Source: Terriglobia bacterium
GTDB taxonomy: Bacteria; Acidobacteriota; Terriglobia; Acidiferrales; UBA7541
Assembly (NCBI GenBank): GCA_020073705.1
Contig: JAIQES010000003.1
Coordinates: 55,463 to 119,462, forward strand
DNA length: 64,000 nucleotides
Direction of reading: 5' to 3'
Shown here piece by piece: positions 8,378 to 16,300 of this stretch (within the stretch, counting starts at the first letter, position 1; each line of letters begins with the position of its first letter). The notes under the pieces were generated by a model. That model made no database searches, was not told where the DNA came from, and saw only the letters and a list, made by a program, of their open reading frames with translations. Made by a program: the position numbers and the translations under genes.

Positions 8378-8653
8378 TTAGGACTCAGATGTGGTGGGGT
8401 CGATCATGTGGCGGACTGCGGAGACGCGATTTGCCGGGAAGCCGCCCTGCCGGGCGTGCTCTCGAATCATTTCTTCATTTGGTGCGATATAAACGCAATA
8501 GATTTTGTCGTCAGTGACGTAGCTTTCCACCCACTGGATCTGTGGGCCGAGCTTTCGCAGCACGCTGCATGACTTCTGTGAAACTATTTGCAGATCTTGC
8601 GGAGAAAGTTTTCCCGCTCCCGGAATTTCCCGCTCGATAATGAATTTCGGCAT
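8378..8653 (-). CDS. DUF4242 small protein
   Basis: A 91-residue protein starting MPKFIIEREIPGAGKL that fits the DUF4242 family (ferredoxin-like fold; one Streptomyces member binds nickel). The family hallmarks I recognise are the FIIEREIPGAG start, VQWVESYVT-like strand (here QIQWVESYVTDDKIYCVY) and the NEEMIREHARQGGFPANRV helix. GGAGAC precedes the ATG by a few bases. It follows thrS after 39 bases on the same strand and may be co-transcribed with it. Its molecular role is unknown. Confidence 0.8.
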   Translation of the reverse strand: MPKFIIEREIPGAGKLSPQDLQIVSQKSCSVLRKLGPQIQWVESYVTDDKIYCVYIAPNEEMIREHARQGGFPANRVSAVRHMIDPTTSES

Positions 8654-8692
8654 GATTGTCTCCTATGGTGCAACAGTTTTCGAGCCGCCGTG

Positions 8693-10672
8693 TCAAGAGA
8701 TGCGAGAATCCACTTCCTTGCGCAAGTCGCTGACAAATTCCGCGAGGGGCCGAGGGCCCAGGTCGCCTTTGCTCTGATGGCGGACGGACACCGTGCCCGC
8801 TTCGGCTTCCTTGCCGCCGACGATGAGCATGTAGGGAATTTTCTGGAGCTGCGCGTCGCGGATTTTGGCCTGTAACTTTTCGTTGCGGTCATCCAGATGC
8901 GCGCGGAAGCCGGCGGCCCGCAGTTCGCCAGTGATTTTCTTCGCGTACTCGGAGAATTTTTCGCTGAGCGGCAGAACTTCCGCCTGCACAGGCGCGAGCC
9001 ACACGGGAAATGCCCCGGCGTAGTGCTCGATCAGGATGCCGAAGAAGCGCTCGACCGAGCCCCACAGCGCGCGATGTACCATCAGTGGCCTGTGCCGGTT
9101 TCCGTCCTCGCCGACGTATTCGAGACCGAAGCGGCCAGGCAGATTGAAATCGAATTGCACCGTGGTGAGCTGCCATGGGCGGCCGATGGCGTCGATGAGC
9201 TTGACGTCGATCTTCGGGCCGTAGAATGCCGCTTCGCCTTCCATGCGCTTGAACGGCACGCTCAGTTTGGTGAGCGTGTTTTCGAGCGCGGCGGTTGCGC
9301 GGGTCCAGTCCTCGGCCGAGCCTGCGTAATTCTCGGGATGCAAAGGGTCCCAGTCAGAAAGCTCGACCACGTACTTATCGAAGCCGAAGGTCTTCATCAC
9401 GGCAAAGGCAAAATCGATGCACGCCTCGATCTCGGATTCGATCTGCTCCGGCATGCAGAAGATGTGCGCGTCGTCCTGCGTGAAGCCGCGAACACGCAGC
9501 AGGCCATGGAGCACGCCCGAGCGCTCGTAACGATAGACGGTGCCGAGTTCGGCAAGCCGCACCGGAAGCTCGCGGTAGCTGCGCAGGCGCGACTTGTAAA
9601 TCAGGATGTGGCCCGGGCAGTTCATCGGCTTCAACTGGTAGTCGGCCTTCTCGACCTCGACCGGCCCGAACATGTTCTCGCGATAAAAATTCGTGTGGCC
9701 GCTGGTCTTCCACAGGTCCAGGCGCATGATGTGCGGCGTGTAGACCAGGTCGTAGCCGCGGCGCAGCAACTCGTCGCGCAGCCAGTCCTCCATCAGCTTG
9801 CGGACCAGGCCCCCTTTGGGGTGCCAGAAAATCAGTCCCGGCCCGGCCTCTTCCTGAATCGAAAACAGGTCCAGCTCCGGTCCCAGGCGGCGATGATCGC
9901 GCCGCTTCGCTTCTTCCAGCTTGCGAAGATAATCATCCAGCTCGGCTTGCGTGTAGAAGCAGGCCCCGTAGATGCGCTGCATCTGCGGGTTGCCTTCCTG
10001 GCCTTTCCAATAAGCGCCCGCGACGCTCATCAGCTTGAATGCGCGGATGCGGCCGGTGGAAGGGATGTGCGGCCCGCGGCAGAAATCGATGAATTTTCCG
10101 GTGGTATAGAACGACACCATCGGCTCGACCGCGCGTTCCTCGATCAGCTCGCACTTGAAGCCCTGGTTCCAGTTGCGGTAGAGCTCGAGCGCCTCGGGCT
10201 TCGCCAGCATCTTGCGCTCGTTGGGGATGTCCTGCGCGGCAAGCTCGCGCATCTTTTTCTCGATGCGTTGCAGGTCTTCGGGCGTGAACGGTTCGTCGCG
10301 CACAAAATCATAGAAGAAACCGGTATCGATAGGCGGGCCGATGCCCAGCTTGACGTTCGGAAACAGTTCGAGCACCGCTGCGGCGAGCAGATGCGCGGCC
10401 GAATGGCGCAGCACCTGAATCGCATCAGGATCTTTCGGCGTCAGGATCGCAAGCCGCACATCGTGGTCGAGCGGAGCGCGCAAATCGACCAACTCGCCGG
10501 TTGATTCGGGCGGAGCTCCACCGCTCGACGGCCCATCAGGAGACGCGATGCGCGCGACCAGCGCTTCCTTGGCGAGCCTCGGCGAAATCTGCTGCGCGAT
10601 GTCCCCAGCGGTGGTGCCGCGCGGAACTTCGCGTATCGCGCCGTCCGGCATCGTGATGTGTATGGTTTCCAT
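8693..10672 (-). CDS. thrS: Threonine-tRNA ligase
   Basis: Charges tRNA-Thr. The 659 residues show the standard order: N-terminal TGS domain (METIHITMPDGAIREVPRGT), the editing domain with HSAAHLLAAAV supplying the metal-like HxxxH, then a SAD segment (RIYGACFYTQAELDDYL), the class II core (MNCPGHILIYKS, TVYRYERSGVLHGLLRVRGF, VHRALWGSVERFFGIL) and a C-terminal anticodon-binding domain. The length is normal. In many bacteria thrS directly precedes infC; here two genes intervene. No T-box-like leader was seen upstream. Confidence 0.97.
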   Translation of the reverse strand: METIHITMPDGAIREVPRGTTAGDIAQQISPRLAKEALVARIASPDGPSSGGAPPESTGELVDLRAPLDHDVRLAILTPKDPDAIQVLRHSAAHLLAAAVLELFPNVKLGIGPPIDTGFFYDFVRDEPFTPEDLQRIEKKMRELAAQDIPNERKMLAKPEALELYRNWNQGFKCELIEERAVEPMVSFYTTGKFIDFCRGPHIPSTGRIRAFKLMSVAGAYWKGQEGNPQMQRIYGACFYTQAELDDYLRKLEEAKRRDHRRLGPELDLFSIQEEAGPGLIFWHPKGGLVRKLMEDWLRDELLRRGYDLVYTPHIMRLDLWKTSGHTNFYRENMFGPVEVEKADYQLKPMNCPGHILIYKSRLRSYRELPVRLAELGTVYRYERSGVLHGLLRVRGFTQDDAHIFCMPEQIESEIEACIDFAFAVMKTFGFDKYVVELSDWDPLHPENYAGSAEDWTRATAALENTLTKLSVPFKRMEGEAAFYGPKIDVKLIDAIGRPWQLTTVQFDFNLPGRFGLEYVGEDGNRHRPLMVHRALWGSVERFFGILIEHYAGAFPVWLAPVQAEVLPLSEKFSEYAKKITGELRAAGFRAHLDDRNEKLQAKIRDAQLQKIPYMLIVGGKEAEAGTVSVRHQSKGDLGPRPLAEFVSDLRKEVDSRIS

Positions 10673-10854
10673 GGAAACATCTACGCTAACAGATGGTTCC
10701 GAACACGGTCAAGGCGAGCGAGCTGTGGGCACTGTCCCAATTGAATTTCTAAGAGTTGGGGGGCTTTGCCGGTGAAGATTTGGCTTGACGTGGTAAAAGT
10801 GAGCGAGCGAATTTCACTAACGATAGCGATCCTGCTGCCCGATTTTCGTGGCGG

Positions 10855-10980
10855 TCAGGCCGGACCGATGACGGTAACTCCGGCGAAGCCCTGTAAATGC
10901 GCGTCCGAGGTGACGAGTTGAGCCCCGGCGGCAAGCGCTGTGGCATAGATCATTGCGCCGGACGCGCCCCGGAGTAGAAT
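10855..10980 (-). pseudogene. C-terminal remnant of a VapC/PIN-domain toxin gene
   Basis: In the minus-strand frame ending at the TGA at 10857-10855, the last ~35 codons read GAMIYATALAAGAQLVTSD followed by AHLQGFAGVTVIGP. This is the typical last part of a PIN-domain toxin: the D/G-A-x-I-YATA helix and the LVTSD strand with the final catalytic Asp. No start codon, no N-terminal half and no vapB antitoxin gene are present nearby, so it is a decayed remnant in the 340-base space between thrS and the LVIVD gene. The Asp usually opening the DALIYATA helix is replaced by Gly. Confidence 0.6.
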
Positions 10981-11031
10981 GCATGGTCATCCAGGCCGCG
11001 AGCGCAACGAGGCTTGCACAGGAGGAGCGAA

Positions 11032-12384
11032 ATGAACTTTTCGGCGAATAGGCGCCTTCGAAGGGCCGCCCTTATCAGCATGATGATGATCGCAGTGGTG
11101 ACGCCGCTCGCACGGCGTGCTCATGCGGACCAGATTCCCGCGGGTTGGAAGGCAAACAATATGAGGCCCATTGGCTACAGTGATCTCGACGGCCATGGCG
11201 GCGCGTTCAAGCTGGCTATTTGCCATGTGGGTGAGCACTGGTATCTCTACATGGGCCACCTCTGGAACCACGGCTGGAGCATCGTCGACGTAACCGATCC
11301 GAACAATCCGAAATTCGTGAAGTTCATCCCAGGCCCGGAGAATACCTGGACGATTCAAATGGAGTTCCATGGCAACATCATGCTTACGGCGCTGCAGAGT
11401 GAGACAGCCCTGTGGGGCGGCGATCCGAAAAAGCCTTATGACGAGGGAGTCATCATCTGGGATATCAGCGATCCATTGAATCCCGAACAACTCTCGCACT
11501 GGAAAACAGGAAGCACGGGCATTCACCGGATTGGCTACCCCGGCGGTAAGTACGCGAATCTGGCCGCCAATATGCCGGGCTATCGGGGACAGATCCTCGT
11601 ATTTCTCGACATCAGCGATCCGTTACACCCACAAGAGGCTGGGCGCTGGTGGATGCCGGGCCAAAAAGAGGGCGAAACGCCGACCGGACGTGTGGGCAGC
11701 TTCCACGGGCCGGCGCTCATCGATGGCAACAAGGCCTATTTGGGGTATGGCCCGTCCGTAGTGATCCTCGATATCACCGACATCTCGAGCCCGAAGTTGA
11801 TCGGTCGTCTCGACTTCGTCCCGCCGTTCAATCCTGCGATTACCGTACACGATGTCCTGCCGATCCCGGGCAAGCAACTCCTCTTTGCTCACTCCGAGGG
11901 GGGCGGCGGGGACACCGCCGACGCGGCGCCGACGTGTTCAGGTCCGCTTGATTTGAACGCCATGGTGGACATCAAAGACCCGAGCAAGCCGAGGATGATT
12001 TCAATTTTCCCCGTGCCGGAGCCGCCGAGCGGTGAGCCCTACACTAATTTTTGTGACAAAGGCGGGCGCTTCGGGCCGCACAACACGAATCTCGAATACC
12101 ACCTGCCCGATGTGGAAAAGCAGGCTGATCTGGTCTACCTGACATACTTCAATGCGGGCTTGCGGATTTTCAATATCAAGGACCCGCGTCTGCCGAAGGA
12201 AGTTGGCTGGTTCATTCCACCTACGCCGCCGAAGCGGCTTGGTCCGCTTCCGGCGAAGCTCGTGACCCAGACGGAGGACGTACTGGTGGATACGCGCGGC
12301 AATATCTACATCACGGACAAACAGTGGGGTCTGTTCGTCCTTCGCTATTCTGGCCAAGACGAACCGGCGCCGACAGCCAAGTAG
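11032..12384 (+). CDS. Secreted LVIVD-repeat protein
   Basis: About 450 residues. The ATG at 11032 has GGAGGAG six bases upstream, better than an in-frame ATG at 11014. A signal peptide follows (RRAALISMMMIAVVTPLARRAHA). The mature part has several LVIVD-type blades: WSIVDVTDPNNPKFVKFI, VIIWDISDPLNPEQLSHW, ILVFLDISDPLHPQEAG, VVILDITDISSPKLIG and LRIFNIKDPRLPKEVG. LVIVD repeats are predicted to form a beta-propeller on the cell surface or in the periplasm; no ligand or enzyme activity is known. It is a single gene facing the pentapeptide gene. Confidence 0.8.
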   Translation: MNFSANRRLRRAALISMMMIAVVTPLARRAHADQIPAGWKANNMRPIGYSDLDGHGGAFKLAICHVGEHWYLYMGHLWNHGWSIVDVTDPNNPKFVKFIPGPENTWTIQMEFHGNIMLTALQSETALWGGDPKKPYDEGVIIWDISDPLNPEQLSHWKTGSTGIHRIGYPGGKYANLAANMPGYRGQILVFLDISDPLHPQEAGRWWMPGQKEGETPTGRVGSFHGPALIDGNKAYLGYGPSVVILDITDISSPKLIGRLDFVPPFNPAITVHDVLPIPGKQLLFAHSEGGGGDTADAAPTCSGPLDLNAMVDIKDPSKPRMISIFPVPEPPSGEPYTNFCDKGGRFGPHNTNLEYHLPDVEKQADLVYLTYFNAGLRIFNIKDPRLPKEVGWFIPPTPPKRLGPLPAKLVTQTEDVLVDTRGNIYITDKQWGLFVLRYSGQDEPAPTAK

Positions 12385-12423
12385 CCCAGGGTAGATGCGT
12401 TCGCATACGCCCCAAAGGAGCTC

Positions 12424-13008
12424 TTATTTTTCTTGCTCGGATTGAATGTCGCGAACAACAGCGTCCTTCAGGTCCACCCCGTCCAGTTTGACGTCGGTCA
12501 AGTCGATTTCGCGGAAACTGGCGAGCGCCAGATCCGAGCCGGAAAAATCGGCGCCGCGAAGATTAGCTTGCCGGAGGACCGTTCCGCGCAGAATCGTCCT
12601 GTGCAACTTGGCCGAGCGTAAATCACCGCGAAACAGTTCCGTTCCGCTCAAATCCGCCTCGCTCAAATCCGCCCCTTCGAGTTTGGTTTCCGTAAAATCG
12701 CAATTCCGCAGGTCCGCGTTGCGAAGGTCCGACTGGCTCAGGTCCGCGAAGCTGAGTTTCGCTTCGCGGAAATCAGCGCCCTTCAAGCGGCAGCCCACTA
12801 GAATCGCTCCGGTCAAATCGCGCTTCCGGAAATCCGCGCGAGATAGGTCGGCTCCGGATAGATCAGCGCGTTCACCGCCCGGCTGCCCTTTATGAAATTT
12901 CGCGTGCGCATCCAGGATGTCGCTTAGCTTCTTGCCATGGTGTCGAATGTTCGCCGCCTTTCTCAACCTGCTTGCGCCGCCCGGCAAAAGATCGAGTAGC
13001 CCCATCAT
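12424..13008 (-). CDS. Pentapeptide repeat protein
   Basis: A 194-residue cytoplasmic protein. From about residue 48 to 185 it consists almost wholly of A(D/N)LXX five-residue repeats (ADLSGADLSRADF, ADLSQSDLRNADL, ADLSEADLSGTEL, GADFSGSDLALASF), which fold into a right-handed quadrilateral beta-helix. The short N-terminal segment (LLDLLPGGASRLRKAANIR) is basic and not repetitive. GGAGCGGA precedes the ATG pair. Some relatives mimic DNA and protect gyrase, but most have no known role and I see nothing specific here. Confidence 0.9.
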   Translation of the reverse strand: MMGLLDLLPGGASRLRKAANIRHHGKKLSDILDAHAKFHKGQPGGERADLSGADLSRADFRKRDLTGAILVGCRLKGADFREAKLSFADLSQSDLRNADLRNCDFTETKLEGADLSEADLSGTELFRGDLRSAKLHRTILRGTVLRQANLRGADFSGSDLALASFREIDLTDVKLDGVDLKDAVVRDIQSEQEK

Positions 13009-13177
13009 TCCGCTCCGAAAGAGCTGGTGTGAGTTCCTATTCTACAAAAATCAGGGGTACGAGCACACGTATCGCCAGGGCGGCGATACCTTCGGCGCGC
13101 GAACCTGTGATAACTTGGGTGTGGAATGACCCTGATCGAAAAGCTGAAGGCTCGCGCGGCAGGCAAAATCCTTGCAA

Positions 13178-13208
13178 CCACGGATGAACACAGATAAACA
13201 CTGATAAA
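13178..13208 (-). repeat. Dispersed 'ATCTGTGTTCATCTGTGG' repeat, copy in inverse orientation
   Basis: On the minus strand this reads TTTATCAGTGTTTATCTGTG followed by TTCATCCGTGG. It matches the copy at 13294-13325 with four mismatches over 31 bases, and the two face each other across about 85 bases. The motif is a common intergenic repeat in several phyla. It is internally periodic (TGTGTTNATC). Confidence 0.75.
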
Positions 13209-13232
13209 GAAAAAGATGATTTCAACTCCTAA

Positions 13233-14267
13233 ATGAAACTCATGCCAAGGCAAGACCACGATCGCCATTCCCCCTGCTTTCTTTTCCTTCTGGTTTTATC
13301 TGTGTTCATCTGTGTTTATCTGTGGCTTCTTCCGGCTGGCGCATTTGCACAGCAAGAAGCAGCCCAGGAAGTCGCGGCGAATCTGGCTGAAGGCCGCGTG
13401 GTGGTTTGCGCCGCAAAGGATGGAATTATCGTGGCGACGGTCGGTGCGCACAGCGAGCCGGGTTCGCGCCCGCCAGCCGTGTTGGCCCTCTCGACGCTCC
13501 GCGCAGGCGTGTTGTTGGGCGCGGTGGAGTGGGTGCAGCCAGAATCCAGCGATAAACCAATACGCCTGGACAGCGAACTCCCGCACCTCGCTGGGGTTGC
13601 CCTGAACCCTTCAGGCCGGCCCAAGTATGAAAATGCCGCCAGCGACATCGAAGCCATAGGCGTCGCGTTGCTCGAACGGGTCCGCCAGCTGGCTGGCCAG
13701 TTGCATAACAAGATCAACATCGGCGAGGACGAGCCTCTAATCCGCCTCGTGCTTGTCGGCTACGTGCCGAACTACGGGCCGGAGGCGTGGACCATCGATT
13801 ACCATATCCGCCAGGAGGCGCTCGGAAATGACTACTGGCGGACGCGTGTCCTGCGCCCCAGCTACAACCAGCTTTACCCCCCGGAGAAGGGCCAGCCGCA
13901 CACGTTTGTCGAAGTAAGTTATCCGCCCGCGAATCGTGCCACGGCGGCTCCCGAGTTGCTCGACCTGCTGCGGCAGAATGACCCTCGCCTGACGCAAATC
14001 CGCACGGTGAATGAGATCCTGGCGAAGTCCGTTGCGTTTGTCGTTGACGGACAAAGTCAGAAATCCCTGGCTGCTTCTGACGCCGATTTCCTCCGCGCGG
14101 CGCTGCCCGCTGTCACCCCGCCAGAGACAAAACTGACGATGGCCCTCATCGATTTCGACATGGGCTTTCGATGGTTGATCGAGCCGCCCGCAGCGGAGCG
14201 CCCGCCAGCGGATATGACGCCGCGCGAGCCGGAGGCTCCCACGTTGTTGCACAAACCACGGAACTGA
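13233..14267 (+). CDS. Secreted protein of unknown function
   Basis: A 344-residue protein I do not recognise. A long hydrophobic segment at about residues 15-38 ends AGAFAQ and looks like a signal peptide. The mature part is predicted globular with alternating strands and helices (AEGRVVVCAAKDGIIVATV; EPLIRLVLVGYVPNYGPEAW; YWRTRVLRPSYNQLYPPEKG) and a proline-rich end. No Cys follows the signal region. There is no clear Shine-Dalgarno sequence before the ATG. The core of the signal segment is encoded by the dispersed repeat at 13294-13325. The GNAT gene starts 20 bases downstream. Confidence 0.6.
   Translation: MKLMPRQDHDRHSPCFLFLLVLSVFICVYLWLLPAGAFAQQEAAQEVAANLAEGRVVVCAAKDGIIVATVGAHSEPGSRPPAVLALSTLRAGVLLGAVEWVQPESSDKPIRLDSELPHLAGVALNPSGRPKYENAASDIEAIGVALLERVRQLAGQLHNKINIGEDEPLIRLVLVGYVPNYGPEAWTIDYHIRQEALGNDYWRTRVLRPSYNQLYPPEKGQPHTFVEVSYPPANRATAAPELLDLLRQNDPRLTQIRTVNEILAKSVAFVVDGQSQKSLAASDADFLRAALPAVTPPETKLTMALIDFDMGFRWLIEPPAAERPPADMTPREPEAPTLLHKPRN
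13294..13325 (+). repeat. Dispersed repeat lying inside the signal-peptide coding region
   Basis: TTTTATCTGTGTTCATCTGT followed by GTTTATCTGTGG. In the frame of the 13233 gene it codes for LSVFICVYLW, the hydrophobic core of the predicted signal peptide. The inverse copy is at 13178-13208. Confidence 0.75.
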
Positions 14268-14286
14268 CTGCGAACGAAAACATCCG

Positions 14287-15264
14287 ATGAGTTCGATCCC
14301 ATCAACGTCGAAACCAAAGCAGTCAGGTGTTACCATCCGCCCGGTGCGCGAGGAGGACCTGCCAACTGCGGACCGCATCATCCGTCTGGCATTCGGTACA
14401 TTTCTCGGCGTGCCTGACCCTTCGAAATTCATGGGAGACGTCGATTACGCGCGGACGCGATGGCTCGCGGACCCGTCCGCCGTTTTCGGCGCCGAGTTGG
14501 CGGGGGAACTGGTGGGCACGAACTTCGCCACGCGATGGGGGAGCGTCGGCTTTTTCGGGCCGCTGACCATTCGGCCTGATCTGTGGGACCGCGGCATCGC
14601 TCAGCTTCTGCTTGCGCCCACAATGGATTTATTCGAACGCTGGGGGATTCGCCACGCCGGTCTTTTTACGTTTGCTGAGAGCGCGAAACACGCGAACCTC
14701 TACCAGAAGTTTGGATTCTGGCCTCGCTTTCTGACCGCCCTCATGGAACTGCCGGTGGGCGAGGAGCGCAAGTCTGTGCAATGGACTTGCTTCAGCGAAT
14801 TTTCTCCTGATGAAAAACAATCCTGCCTGCAGGCTTGCCGTGAGGTCACGTCCTCGGTTTACGAGGGGCTCGATGTAGAACGGGAGATTCGCGCGGTGGA
14901 TAATCAACATCTGGGAGACACGGTGCTGATCTGGGACGGGAGCCGGCTTGCCGGACTCGCCGTCTGCCACGCGGGCCCAGGCACCGAAGCCGGGACTGGA
15001 AAATGCTACGTGAAATTTGGCGCCGTGCGATGCGGGCCGAACGCGGCCCGTGAATTCCGGCGATTGCTCGACGCATGCCGCCAGTTCGCCGCCACGCGTG
15101 GTGCTACGAAGCTCGATGCCGGCATGAATCTCGCGCGCCTCGACGCCTATCGCGAAATGCTTGGCGCGGGATTCCGAACGTTCAGGCAAGGTGTGGCCAT
15201 GCAGCGAGGCGCCAACCCCGGTTATAACCGGCCGGAAGTGTTCCTGATCGATGATTGGCGGTAG
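14287..15264 (+). CDS. GNAT-family N-acetyltransferase
   Basis: A 325-residue protein. The first ~160 residues form a GNAT fold: strand 1 VTIRPVREEDLPTADRIIRLAFG, the acetyl-CoA-binding region around FFGPLTIRPDLWDRGIAQLLL (R/Q-x-x-G-x-G/A replaced by W-D-R-G-I-A) and the end NLYQKFGFWPRF. The second half (KCYVKFGAVRCGPNA ... LDACRQFAATRGATKLDAGMNL) looks like a second, diverged GNAT-like domain, giving a didomain enzyme. The substrate is unknown. It lies 20 bases after the secreted unknown and converges on purE. Confidence 0.8.
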   Translation: MSSIPSTSKPKQSGVTIRPVREEDLPTADRIIRLAFGTFLGVPDPSKFMGDVDYARTRWLADPSAVFGAELAGELVGTNFATRWGSVGFFGPLTIRPDLWDRGIAQLLLAPTMDLFERWGIRHAGLFTFAESAKHANLYQKFGFWPRFLTALMELPVGEERKSVQWTCFSEFSPDEKQSCLQACREVTSSVYEGLDVEREIRAVDNQHLGDTVLIWDGSRLAGLAVCHAGPGTEAGTGKCYVKFGAVRCGPNAAREFRRLLDACRQFAATRGATKLDAGMNLARLDAYREMLGAGFRTFRQGVAMQRGANPGYNRPEVFLIDDWR

Positions 15265-15276
15265 CGCGCGTGCTGG

Positions 15277-15819
15277 CTAGCTGGTCTTTCCTGCGTATTG
15301 CTGCTTCACCCGCGCGCTTTTTTCGGCGACCGACTTCGCTAGTTCTTCTTTGTAGGCCGCGAGCCGCTGCGCCACTTCCGGGTCGGACGTGGCCAGGATC
15401 TCCGCCGCAAAAATCGCGGCGTTGATTGCGCCGGGCTTATCGATGGCCATGGCCGCCACGGGCACTCCCGCGGGCATCTGCACGCTCGAAAGCAGGGCGT
15501 CAATGCCGGAGAGCACCGTGGTCGCCATCGGCACGGCGATGACCGGCAGCGTCGTCATGGCTGCAACCACGCCGGCCAGATGCGCGGCCCCGCCCGCCGC
15601 AACGATTACCACTTTGAGGCCGCGGGAGACCGCCGTCGAGGCGTACTCGTGTGTGCGCGCGGGCGAACGGTGCGCGGACGTCACTTCGATTTCGTACGGC
15701 ACACAGAATTTTTCGAGCATCTTGGCCGACTCGCTCATCACGGGCAAATCGGTGTCTGATCCCATGATGATGCCAACTACGGGTTTGCCGCCGTGTTTCG
15801 ATCCGCTTTGCGCGCTCAC
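15277..15819 (-). CDS. purE: N5-carboxyaminoimidazole ribonucleotide mutase (class I PurE)
   Basis: Converts N5-CAIR to CAIR in purine synthesis. Its 180 residues contain the phosphate-binding GSDTDLPVM, the catalytic [13 protein letters not shown] and the glycine-rich [21 protein letters not shown], as in class I enzymes. The start is GTG at 15819, four bases after the MOSC stop, so it is the last gene of purD-MOSC-purE. purK, which makes the substrate, is not in the window. Confidence 0.95.
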   Translation of the reverse strand: MSAQSGSKHGGKPVVGIIMGSDTDLPVMSESAKMLEKFCVPYEIEVTSAHRSPARTHEYASTAVSRGLKVVIVAAGGAAHLAGVVAAMTTLPVIAVPMATTVLSGIDALLSSVQMPAGVPVAAMAIDKPGAINAAIFAAEILATSDPEVAQRLAAYKEELAKSVAEKSARVKQQYAGKTS

Positions 15820-15823
15820 TCGT

Positions 15824-16300
15824 TCACTCCCTTGACAGGCGCCTCGGCTTCAACTTGCGTTTTTTATTTTTCACCGCGCCCGCCTTCCCTACGATTTCAA
15901 TCTGATCACCGCGTCGAATTCGTCCGGCCTCAACCACGCGGCAGAGAACGCCTCGACGTCCGCGTGTCTCTTCCTGAAGTCCCTGTCGAATCGCATCCAT
16001 TAGGTGGCACGGTTCGCAATCCTTTGTGACTTCCAGCAGAGCTTCGCCTATGCGCATTCGCTGCCCCAGGGGCATTCCGTCGAGCTTGATTCCGCGAGTC
16101 GTGATGTTTTCTTTGCATTGTCCCGGGACAATGCCGAATTCCTCGAGCGTTTCAGAGTCCATCAGCAGCAACTGGCGCTTGCCGGGCCGTCCGTGGATAC
16201 AGTCCTTGAATCCTTTGTTTTCGACAGCGAAAGCTTCGCCGAATTCGCGGACCGGCTCGCCGTGCGCGATCGCTTGAAATAAGTGCAAGACTTCACTCAT
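15824..16300 (-). CDS. MOSC-domain protein
   Basis: A 158-residue stand-alone MOSC (molybdenum cofactor sulfurase C-terminal) domain. Recognisable parts are FAVENKGFKDCIHGRPGKRQ, GQCKENITTRGIKLDGMPLG and the late CEPCH segment, where MOSC proteins carry a conserved Cys. MOSC domains are thought to carry sulfur for metal-sulfur centres or to bind molybdopterin. The ATG at 16300 lies inside the end of purD (8-base overlap, ATGAGTGA), with GGAG twelve bases upstream, so it is translationally coupled. Its link to purines is only positional. Confidence 0.85.
   Translation of the reverse strand: MSEVLHLFQAIAHGEPVREFGEAFAVENKGFKDCIHGRPGKRQLLLMDSETLEEFGIVPGQCKENITTRGIKLDGMPLGQRMRIGEALLEVTKDCEPCHLMDAIRQGLQEETRGRRGVLCRVVEAGRIRRGDQIEIVGKAGAVKNKKRKLKPRRLSRE

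Noticed and set aside
8897..10504. A 535-codon plus-strand open frame opposite thrS
   Set aside because: It is fully antisense to a well-supported essential gene, with no family match; such mirror frames are common in GC-rich DNA.
10673..10760. Possible T-box leader upstream of thrS (also checked for pheS and serS)
   Set aside because: No T-box core sequence (TGGNACCGCG-like) is present in the leaders.
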